Shown piece after piece: positions 1 to 9,441 of a stretch of 15,653 bases of DNA. The first letter of the stretch is position 1, and each line of letters starts with the position of its first letter. The notes beneath the pieces are model-generated. The model worked only from the letters and a program-made list of their open reading frames with translations, did not search any database and had not been told where the DNA came from. Origin of the DNA: Hepatocystis sp. ex Piliocolobus tephrosceles. Its lineage: Eukaryota; Apicomplexa; Aconoidasida; Haemosporida; Plasmodiidae. A program made the position numbers and the translations under genes. Where the stretch lies: positions 1 to 15,653 of the forward strand of contig CABPSV020000476.1 of assembly GCA_902459845.2 (NCBI GenBank). The letters are read 5' to 3'.

Positions 1-2
1 AC

Positions 3-158
3 AATAATATGAACAATAGTATGGACAATAATATGAACAATAATATGGACAATAATATGAACAATAATATGAACAATAATATGAACAATAATATGAACAA
101 TAATATGAACAATAATATGGACAATAATATGGATAATAATATGGACAATAATATGAAT
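3..158 (+). repeat. 12-base coding tandem array (Met-Asn-Asn-Asn/Asp)
   Basis: About thirteen units of ATG-AAC-AAT-AAT or ATG-GAC-AAT-AAT encode MNNN/MDNN at the visible N-terminus of the pseudokinase gene. Every unit contains an in-frame ATG, so the start codon cannot be decided from the window. The array already runs at base 3 and may continue upstream. Confidence 0.9.
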
Positions 159-3100
159 AGTATTGAGAAGAGTAAAAAACAGAAAAAAAAACTAAAAAAT
201 GCAAAATTATTTAATGAATTTTTAAATGACATAAATTGTATAAACTGTACTGATGGAAGTAGGCATACAGAAAAAAACACATCACTATACTCAACTATAG
301 ATTCTTATAAAAAAAAAACAAAAATAAATTACCATTCTTCTTTTGTAAATTTTTTCTGTAGTGAATATCAGTTTTATGCAAATAAAAATTGTATAGTTAA
401 TCAAAAAAATGAAAACAGTTTGTATCACATTATTAAACAATTAAATTTAACTAGATTTAAAAAAATTATTTATCATTATAAAATGATACAAAAAATAAAT
501 TTAAAAAAAATAATTCGAGAGTTAATTAAATTGTCTAAAGTACAACAAAAGTATCTAATTAGATATCATATGTCTTGGTCAGAAAGAGAAACTAGATTAG
601 AGAGGGACATTGAAAAAGAACAGGTTGAAAATGGATGTGTTAGCAACGATATATTAAAACGAAATAATATATTAAAATTAAGCAATTTAATGAAAATAGT
701 AACATGTGCAGCTATAAAAAAAAATGGAGAGGGTGGACAAAATGGAGAGGGTGGACAAAATGGAGAGGGTGGACAAAATAGAGAGGGTGGACAAAATGGA
801 GTGGGTGGACAAAATGGAGTGGGTGGACAAAATGGAAAGGGTGGACAAAATGGAGTGGGTGGACAAAATGGAAAGGGTTTTCATACAAATGTAAAAAAAA
901 ACAATAGTGTACTTCACTTGGATTGTAAAAGTAATAATAAAAACAGTAATAGTAGTACTATTAATAGTCAAGCATGGGGTGGTAAGAAAGTAAAAACGGC
1001 ACACTCGGTTTTAGCTCCCACCACTAGTACTACCACCACTAGTACTACTACCACTAGTACTACTACCAATAGTACTACTACCAATAGTACTACTACCAAT
1101 AGTACTACTACCACTAGTACTACTAATACGGGCGGTTCTTATTCACCCTACTTCAACAGACAAAACGAGAATCAAAAGTCTATTAACGAAACCAAATACT
1201 TTGAAAATTTGGTACATAAAAAAAAAAAAAAGTATACAGTTTTATATGTACAGTCAGAATATTGTAAAGGAACATTATTAAAAAATAAAATTCAAAATAA
1301 TTTTTTTCAGAATAATAATTATATTATATGGAAAATATTTAGGCAAATTTTAGAAGCAATGGATTATTTACATAAAAAAAATATTTATATAAAAAATTTG
1401 AATGTCGAAAATATGTACATAGATACAAATGATTATGGACCTCATATAAAAATATTTAACTATAGTGTAGGTAATATGATTGATTATTTTTATTTTTATT
1501 ATGAATTTTGTATAAACAATTATTCTTACCTGAATACATTCATGCAAGAGCTTCTTAATCTGAGTGTTAATTCCTCGATCGATAAAGAAGAATATGTGAA
1601 AAAACTAACAGAAACGAAACAAAAGACTGAACAACTCCCTAATTTTACTGAAAAACAAAATCAGTTCAATATAAAAAACAGTTACATACAAAACGACACA
1701 GCCAATTTTTACAACTATATAAAAGAGAATAAAAAAAATGGAAGTAATAGTAGTGACTTTAAATATGCTAAAAAGAGCACAGAGTTGGATAAAAATACAG
1801 ACATATATCAAGACTTTTACATGCATTCGTATAATCAATACTTTTATAGTAAATTAAATAAAAAAAAACATGATTATGAACAGTTAGATATTTTTTCTTT
1901 AGGATTAGTTTTATATGAACTATGTCATAAGCCATTTATATGTAAAGAAGACAAATTTGAAAATATAAAAAATTTAATTAATAATAAATGTTTTACACAT
2001 AGTTTTATTCAAAATGTAGATAATGAAGTAATAAAGGTGTTAAAATTTATTTTAATTAATACTATAAATTATGAACATAAAGAATATATGATCAATACAT
2101 TAGGATATGGAAATGTATTAGGTATGCATATGAATTCTACTGGACACGAAGCCAGTAATAACATTAACAAAAGAGAGTTATGTACATATAACCTCAATAA
2201 AAATAATACTATTGTTCATGATAGTGATAATTTGAGACATATTGAAAATGAAGATATTTATGATTATAATAGAGATCTTTTTTATACTAAGTTTAGTAAT
2301 AAAGTTTTTTCTGAAAAGGGAGAGAACAACATAGGGGGGAAGAATTATATGGCTAACCAGCAAAAGAATTCGGTGGTTAATCAGCAAAAGAATTCGGTGG
2401 CTAACCAGCAAAAGAATTCGGTGGTTAACCAACAAAAGAATTCGGTGGTTAACCAACAAAAGAATTCGGTGGTTAACCAACAAAAGAATTCGGTGGTTAA
2501 CCAACAAAAGAATTCGGTGGTTAACCAACAAAAGAATTCGGTGGTTAACCAACAAAAAAACTCGGTGGTTAATCAGCAAAAAAACTCGATGGTTAACCAA
2601 CAAACAAGTTCTGAATGCGAGATTAACCAGAAGAATTTAAAAATGTGTAATACAAATTGGGTTAGAATAACAGCAGCACAACTTTTGAAATCACCTTTAA
2701 TACCAGTGGTCATACAAAATGATTTATTTAAATATTTTTTAGAAAAATTAAAAAATAAATCGTCAATTGAATGTTACAACATTCTGAATATACTTTTATA
2801 TTATAGAGATAAAAAAGAATACGGTATTCCTTTTTCTATTAATAAAAATACATATCCTTATATAAACAAATGTACATACGAATATGATGTTATTAATAGT
2901 TATATTTTTGAATACTTTAACGATATGTTATCAAAAAAACAATGTTCTAATATTCAATTATCAATCTTACAAACTATAAAAGAAAATGTTAATAATCATA
3001 AAAATAGGTATGTTATAAATAATAATATGTTTTATGGAAATACAAATAATCATTTTTGTTGTTATAATAGTGGAAATAATTGTGAAATTCATGGAAGTAG

Positions 3101-5074
3101 CAGTGATTGTAGTTGTAGTTGTGGAAGTAGTGACAGCAATTCGGATTTGACAGCATGGAAACCAACCAAATTAAAAAAAAAAAAAAATAAACAGAAAAAA
3201 AAAAAAAAATCACCAGAAAATAATAATATTAACTGGTTTGACCTAAATTATGAAGTTAGCAAACAAGGGGATATGAACGAAAATAATATAAGTTTCACTT
3301 CAGAAAATGGTTTAAAAAAAAATGGAAGTAAAAGTGGAAGTGGTAACAACATAAACGATGACAATAATAATGCATTAAAATTAGGATCATCTAAAAAAAA
3401 TCAATCGAAGGTTAAAAATTTAAGGAATGTCCATAATCATAAGGAAGGGAAAAATAAGTACGAAGAAACAGAAGAAGAACATGTAGACCTAGATAAAGAT
3501 AAAAATAATATTGATAAAAATAGTATTGATAAAAATAGTATTGATAAAAATAGTATTGATAAAAATAGTATTGATAAAAATAGTATTGATAAAAACCAAA
3601 ACATATCTAAAGATGGTGTCATAAACAATCATAAATCAACTAATTCTTTGGAAAAAGATACAAGGGAGGGTAAAGAAAAGAAAATGTTAAACATTCACAT
3701 GAACTATAATTATAGTAATAGTATTAATAATTGCAATTCGAACGAACGTACACCCACACATACGTCCAATCTTGACAATAAAAACAATGATATATTATTA
3801 AAAATAAATAAAAAAATAGGTGAAAATGACAATAGTACCATATTAAACAGATTTAAACAAAGAATAAAGCTAATTGACAAAAATAATAAATTATTTTATG
3901 TACCATTTTATTTAACTAATGTTTATGTTAATTCAATTCCTTACTATACTGCAAATACAAATTTTTTTAGTTTTTTTTCATTTTTTCAAAATTATTTTAT
4001 AAATAATAATAAACAGAAACATATTCAAAGAGAAAATTCGATTCTTTACAGTAACATAATAACTGTTGATGGTGATAAACATCCCTGTTTTTATTACACC
4101 CATGACAAAAGTACTTTTTATTGTAAGGATAATTCTGCTCGTTCTATTATCACTACTGATACAAACGGTAATTTATATTTAAAAAATGACGAATCTCAAA
4201 TTAACATTCATTTTTGTGTATACCAAGTTATTATATTATATAACTTACTGGAAATATTACAACAATTTAATTGTTATTTACAAAAAATAGTTATTAGATG
4301 GTCCTATACATCTTTCTTAATTTTTATAATTAAAGATATATTTTCTTTATCTTGCAGTAAACAAATTTATTATATATATAATAAGTTACGTAAAAAAAAA
4401 ATGACATATGACAATTTAAAAAAGCTGTTAGCTACACTAGATATAAAACACAACGAACAGGTTTTATTACTGTTTTATTCTTTATTGTATGATGATAGTG
4501 ATAACGACAGTGGTAACGGTAGGGGCAGTAGTAACGGAAACAACGGAAACAACGGAAACAACGGAAACAACGGAAACAACGGAAACAACGGAAACAACGG
4601 AAACAACGGAAACAACGGAAACAACGGAAACAACGGAAACAACGGAAACAACGAAAACAACGAAAACAACGAAAACAATAGTATAAATTTGATTACCAAA
4701 ATGAATAAAGTATTACAAATGTATGATATATTGAATCATAAAAATAAAAATTTTATGAAAAGCATTATAATAAATATTATTTATTTAAATAACATGTTTC
4801 TTTATTTTAATAATTCAAATTTTATTTTTGTGTGGGATTTATATGTGAATAATTATAAAAAGTGGTTTAATTTTATTTTTGCTTTTACTATACATTCACA
4901 AAGAAATGAAAAAAAAATATTATCCTTTGGAGGGGTATGTACACAACTGTTCGATAACTTAAAACTGGCACAAAAAAAAATCACTTACCATATTATGTTT
5001 GAGATATTTGTTGATAACATTTCGTGGATCATATTTCAGGTAAGACCTCTTCCACATGTCCAAACATAAGTACA

Positions 5075-5128
<54 letters not shown>

Positions 5129-5302
5129 CATACATACTTATGCATATAACTTGCTATTTTTCATTCAGGATGTGAAGCGAAATTCATTTTCTCACCTGTC
5201 CTTGGATTTTCATTCACCAAATGTTGTAATTACAACAAAGGCCTACAAACTATTAGTTCATGCCTTCTCCCTTTATAATCATTTGATACAGAATAATATT
5301 AA

Positions 5303-5339
<37 letters not shown>

Positions 5340-5773
5340 ACACTTATCCAGTGAAGTGGACCAACCGAGTAAGTAATTGTTTATTTGCCTGCTCATTTAT
5401 TTTGATTGATTGATTTATTTATTTTATTTTATTTTTTTTTTTTTTTTTTTTTTTTCTCGTACAGTGTGAATGCAAAATTTCCCCGCTAATCGAAACAGCG
5501 AAGTTTGAACAAGGATTACAAAAATATAACAACATAAATATGCATGTACAAATAAGTCAAAGAATAAATGCAACAACAACAAATGTTGTTAAAGATCATG
5601 AACACTTAACCGATAATAGTAATAATAATAATAATAGTAACACACAGATAATAGGAGAAGACAATGTAATTATAATATACACTATTCACATTTTTAAATT
5701 GAATATAAAAAAAAAATTCGATAATGAAAACATAGTAATCAATTATATCAAGCAGTTATATTCTAAAAAATGA
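3..5773 (+). CDS. GCN2-like pseudokinase with HisRS-like region (5' end outside window)
   Basis: Exons: <3..5039, 5169..5303, 5465..5773, all joined in phase 0 (CAG|GTAAGA, AAG|GTAAAA donors; TTCAG and TACAG acceptors). The frame is open to the window edge, so the true start may lie upstream; from the first visible Met (base 9) there are 1824 residues. Residues 157-195 resemble the GCN2 N-lobe (helix C Glu171, then IRYHMSWSE). A long low-complexity insert follows, where eIF2-alpha kinases carry their beta4-beta5 insert. The hinge is near SEYCKG (416-421) and the C-lobe has DIFSLGLVLYEL (from 627) and RITAAQLLKSPL (from 886). Catalytic positions are changed: VAIK Lys appears to be Gln161, HRD Asp is Asn463, DFG is NYS (484-486). 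Residues 1281-1650 match the GCN2 HisRS-like domain, and exons 2-3 look like its anticodon-binding region. It is probably a regulatory or scaffold protein linked to tRNA or amino-acid sensing. Family assignment is fairly sure; function is inferred. Confidence 0.88.
723..878 (+). repeat. 18-base coding array (NGEGGQ-type)
   Basis: Eight full units and a partial one encode N-G-[E/V/K]-G-G-Q, with one NREGGQ unit. The array lies in the insert between the N-lobe and the hinge. The Gly-rich character differs from the Asn/Lys-rich surroundings. Confidence 0.92.
1018..1130 (+). repeat. 15-base coding array (STTTT/STTTN)
   Basis: Units of AGTACTACTACCA plus two bases encode STTTT or STTTN, about seven copies, in the same N-lobe insert as the Gly-rich array. 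The tract is rich in Ser/Thr hydroxyls and is probably disordered. Confidence 0.88.
2355..2594 (+). repeat. 24-base coding array (NQQKNSVV x10)
   Basis: Ten units of 24 bases encode NQQKNSVV with VA and MV variants; a decayed NQQTSS unit follows. Units in the middle are almost identical at the DNA level and contain GAATTC. The array lies in the C-lobe between the DIFSLG helix and the conserved RITAAQLL segment, so it should form an excursion from the kinase fold. Confidence 0.93.
3498..3587 (+). repeat. 15-base coding array (DKNSI x6)
   Basis: Six units of GATAAAAATAGTATT encode DKNSI, the first being DKNNI. It lies in the charged low-complexity stretch between the kinase-like fold and the main HisRS-like segment. 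Confidence 0.92.
4536..4679 (+). repeat. 9-base coding array (GNN x13, then ENN x3)
   Basis: Thirteen units of GGAAACAAC encode Gly-Asn-Asn, followed by three GAAAACAAC units (Glu-Asn-Asn). It interrupts the HisRS-like region between the helical segment ending LLLFYSLLYDD and the later FGGVCTQLF strand, so it is an insertion inside a recognisable domain. Confidence 0.93.
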
Positions 5774-6473
5774 GAATTGTTTGTGTTGACACATGTGTCA
5801 TACATATATTACTTCATATTATGTTATATTATGCTATGGCACTTAAACATATTTATTTTTTAACTATACTCATAGTGTATATGGCATTAATTCGACATTT
5901 ACATAATATATATATTAATACTTTTTCATCATATATGTTTAGTTATTTAAGCCCGTGTTTGAATCGTTTTATTTTATTTTGTTTTTTTATACCTATTGTT
6001 TGTTTAAAATTGTTACTATTGTTGATTCATTTTCAATTTTAAAAGCATTTATTTTTTTTTAAGAATTTTGTTTATTCACTTTTTATATATATATATATGT
6101 ACATATATATATTAATATATATCACGCCTCCCCTTTTTTCCGAACAATTACATTTTTCATTTTGAAAGTTACATAAGTGCTAGCACATATATATATATAT
6201 ATATTTATGTGTACGCAAACATTATTTCGATTATGTTCATTCAATTTTATTCGTTTTTATTTTATTTCATTTTCTTTTAAATTTAATTAACTTTTTCCCA
6301 ACATGAAAATATAATTAAAACTTCAAGTTTATGAATAAGTTCAAAAAAAAACATGTGCTTAAATGTGCTTAAATGCGCTTAAATATGTACTTAAATATGT
6401 ACTTAAATATGTACTTAAATATATATACAAATATACATAAGTAGAGTATATGTTTATGTATGTATATATGTAG

Positions 6474-6510
<37 letters not shown>

Positions 6511-6624
6511 AGAGAATAAGACTAAGTTATTATAAGTTAATTACTCGTTAAAAGTATTGAGTATGTAACATGTTAACAAACAAATTGTTCCAATGTTATT
6601 AGAGCTCCCTCCCCCAAAAAAATT
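5774..6624. other. Intergenic region, tandem orientation (gene 1 to release factor)
   Basis: This stretch holds the 3' flank of the pseudokinase gene and the 5' flank of the release-factor gene. It contains a 14-base palindrome (5787-5800), a 10-base palindrome (6177-6186), a C-rich patch TCCCCTT (6129-6135), which is the complement of the Plasmodium G-box pattern, a short tandem array (6353-6420), TA-rich runs and an A tract (about 6478-6507). A 90-codon hydrophobic open frame (5770-6042) starts with ATGA overlapping the upstream stop; I do not call it a gene. No RNA gene is recognised. Confidence 0.7.
6353..6420 (+). repeat. Tandem array changing from 10-base to 12-base units
   Basis: Three units of ATG[T/C]GCTTAA are followed by three units of ATATGTACTTAA, about 200-270 bases upstream of the release-factor start. 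The second unit type contains GTAC, a core seen in some ApiAP2 binding sites. A regulatory role is only possible, not shown. Confidence 0.8.
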
Positions 6625-6986
6625 ATGAACATACCCATTGTGACATTTAACTTTTTATTCACTTGTATGTTGTTCTCTATTTTATTCATGTCTATATTTG
6701 GCTTCTATATAAAGCAGGTACATATACTGTTTTTATAAATTAAAAAAAAAACGAAAATCAGATGAAAAAAAAACGAAAAAAGCAAATGCGTTATTATTAT
6801 TATATATTTTTTTTTTTTATTCCATAGAATAACAAAATAAATATATTAAAAACTTGCATAAAACAAAAAACAAAATTCAAAAGTTGTCTTTTAAATAAGA
6901 ATAAAAATTTGATACGCATTGAATTTCGTCCGGGTATTGGTGGTAGAGAAGCCTTGTCATGGTCAACAGAGCTGTTAAATGTTTGT

Positions 6987-7030
<44 letters not shown>

Positions 7031-8608
7031 AACTTTAATAATGTTTGTGATACCACATTTTATACACACAAAACGGTATTTGTTTTTAATGGTACACAAG
7101 TTTATATGCCCCATTTGTTATTATTACTATTTTATTTTCTATTTTTTAATTTTTTTTTTTTTTTTTTTGTTAGACATATAAAACCTTTTTTGAAAAAAAC
7201 AATTGTGCAGTTAAAGAGGTAAAAGCTAAAATATAAATTGCAATTATTTTTTTTAGTCAGAGTAAGAGTTCTGGTCTTTTTTTTTATGTTCATCACATTT
7301 TGCTATTTAAAAAAATAAAGTAAAATAAATAAATAAAAAAATAAATAAAAAAATAAATAAATAAACAAAACGGACAATTCCCTTTTTTTTTTTTTTTTTT
7401 AAGGATGCTAACAATAGTTTAATAATTTACTCAAAAGATGAACTAATAATAAAAAAAAATGAGAAAAAAATTAACATAAATTTGTACGATCTTTTTAAAA
7501 ATGAAAGTGGAATTCATCAAGTTAAGCGCATTCCTTTAAACGAGTCAAAAGTAATAACACAAAATAGAAATAAAATAAGTCTAACAAATGAAAAATCTGA
7601 TATATATATACATTATATACACATTATATACACATTATATACACATTATATACATATTATATACACATTGTTAATACATTTTTGTTTTATTACTGCTTTT
7701 ATTATAGAGCAGGATTCATTCTTCAACTGCAACTGTAGCAGTTTTTTTACATGAACATATAAACATAAAAAATGAAATCAAACGTACTGATTTAAAAATT
7801 AAAACATTTAGGTCAAGTAAACCTGGGGGACAGAATGTAAATAAGGTATGTATATATAAAAGTCTGTATAAATAAAAGCATTTTTTATTTTTCATATAAT
7901 ATTGTCTTTTTTTTTTTTTTTTTTTTTCTAAGGTAGAGTCAGGTGTAAGCATTTTGTATAAACCATTGGGAATACATGTGGAATGTCAAAAAGAGCGGTA
8001 ACATATATATTTATATATAGAGACAATATGCATATTTAAAATTGCATAAGCAAGTGAAAAAAAAAAAAAAAAAACTTCTAAACTTGCAAAATTGTAAACT
8101 TGCAAAATTGTAAACTTGCAAAATTGTAAACTTGCAAAATTGTAAACTTGTAAAATTGTAAAATTATAAAATTGTAAAATTGTAAAATTGTTTACATATT
8201 CACTATCTATTTGAACACTTCATGTTGTAACATATAGGACTCAAGAACTAAACAAACAAATAGCCATGAAACAACTTAGTTTAAAAATAAATAAAATAAA
8301 AACTAGTAAAAAGGAAAATGCTATACAAGCTGAGAGAGCCAAACAAGTAATTTTTTTTTTTTTTTTTTTTTATTTCACCCATTTTATTATATATGTAAAT
8401 ATATATATATATATATATATATAACTAATCCATATTTGGTCATTTTGTCTTGTTACCTTTTTGGCTATAGGTTAAAGACAGCAGTAGAAGTAACAAAATT
8501 AGGACTTACAACTTTTTTAAAAAATACATAATTGATCATGTAAAAAAAAAAAAGTATGATATTATATACTTTGAAAAGGCCAAGTTAGAGTTTATACTTA
8601 ATCTATAA
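6625..8608 (+). CDS. Organellar class I peptide chain release factor, short form
   Basis: Eight exons: 6625..6717, 6828..6980, 7174..7218, 7404..7550, 7708..7845, 7933..7997, 8238..8346, 8471..8608, giving 295 residues. The joins were chosen because they restore the family sequence; the split Arg codon at exon 6/7 (CG|G) supports this. Domain 2 begins at IEFRPGIGG (62-70, like EIRAGTGG). The tripeptide region is RIPLNESK (139-146), followed by [12 protein letters not shown] (147-158). Domain 3 has [13 protein letters not shown] (180-192) with the catalytic GGQ at 186-188. Later come [10 protein letters not shown] and NKIRTYNF (258-265). GGQ triggers peptidyl-tRNA hydrolysis. The first 61 residues are a hydrophobic segment (res 5-29) and then a Lys/Asn-rich stretch, like an apicoplast signal plus transit peptide, and replace the usual domain 1. 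An in-frame TAA at 6574 supports the start. Apicoplast location is inferred; mitochondrion remains possible. Confidence 0.9.
7600..7675 (+). repeat. 11-base tandem repeat in release-factor intron 4
   Basis: About six units of ACACATTATAT fill much of the intron between the exon ending ACGAGTCAAAA (7550) and the exon starting AGCAGGATT (7708). One unit varies (ACATATTATAT). Confidence 0.8.
8079..8190 (+). repeat. 16-base tandem repeat in release-factor intron 6
   Basis: Units of AAACTTGCAAAATTGT repeat about five times with small changes, then decay into shorter AAAATTGT units. They occupy the intron between the split CG|G Arg codon halves (7997 and 8238). Confidence 0.8.
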
Positions 8609-9441
8609 TTTTTTATATTGCTTTAGGAGCACATATATATACATATATGTATGTATGAAGTTCCATATAAAAGTAAATATACAAAAAAATAATAAAAAAA
8701 ATTATATATATATATATATATATATATTTATGCCTATATGAGCAAATGGAAGCAATAAGGTTGAAGAAGCATTACAGTTTGGAACACATTTAAAATATTT
8801 ATGAATACTATATATAACATGTATATATGTATGTACACATACATACGTATACGTAAAAATGAAATCGAAAAACCAAAACAAAAACAACTAGAAAGAAGAT
8901 AAAAATAAAAATTAATTTAAAAATGTGAAAAATATATATATATATATATATATATACACAAAAATCCATATTAATAAGGTTACAAAATAACAAAATAAAA
9001 TAAAAAATGTGACAAAAATCTATAATTTTATAGTTATTCACTAAACAAACAATTTAAAAAGAAGGTACAAATATCAGTACTTTTTTTCTTTTTTTATATA
9101 AAAATTATGGGATATACATGCATATATATGTATATATAAACGAGAATAAATGTGGAGGAAACACTATGAAATAAAAAAAGTAAAATAGAATAAAAGTATA
9201 ACACAAAACAATTTTTTTTAATAATAATTATAAAATGCCTAATAATAAAAGAAATGTAGATAGAACAAGTTATTATTTTATTTTATTTATTTATTTTTTT
9301 TTTTATATATATACCAAAAAAAAAAAAAAGAAAAAGAAAAAAAAAAAAAAAGTACATAAGTTGTCATAAAATAAATATGTCATAAAATAAATATGTCATA
9401 AAATAAATGTTCCACAAAATAAATGTGACATAAAAGTTATA
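8609..9441. other. Convergent intergenic region
   Basis: The release-factor and cytochrome b5 genes point towards each other here, so this stretch should hold both 3' untranslated regions. I see TA microsatellites (8705-8728, 8933-8955), a 12-base palindrome TACGTATACGTA (8844-8855), A/T homopolymers and a short array near the minus-strand stop. There is no recognisable gene or RNA; the open frames here are low-complexity Ile/Tyr/Phe runs. Confidence 0.75.
9366..9427 (+). repeat. 16-base tandem repeat
   Basis: About four units of CATAAAATAAATATGT, the last ones varied (for example CACAAAATAAATGTGA), end just before the minus-strand stop of the cytochrome b5 gene. They would lie in its 3' untranslated region. 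Confidence 0.75.

Noticed and set aside
687..1004. Minus-strand Ser/Leu/Ile-rich open frame
   Set aside because: Shadow of the GEGGQN repeat array of the plus-strand gene; the same holds for 2178-2603, 3437-3628 and 4475-4699.
480..2730. Calling the first gene an active eIF2-alpha kinase
   Set aside because: The Lys, HRD Asp and DFG Asp positions are all substituted, so activity is unlikely despite the family match.
4489..4686. Thr-Glu-Thr repeat frame on the plus strand
   Set aside because: Alternative frame of the GNN array; 9-base units keep every frame open.
6959..7222. Lys-run and Phe-run frames around the release-factor introns
   Set aside because: Translated A and T homopolymers of intron 2, not protein.
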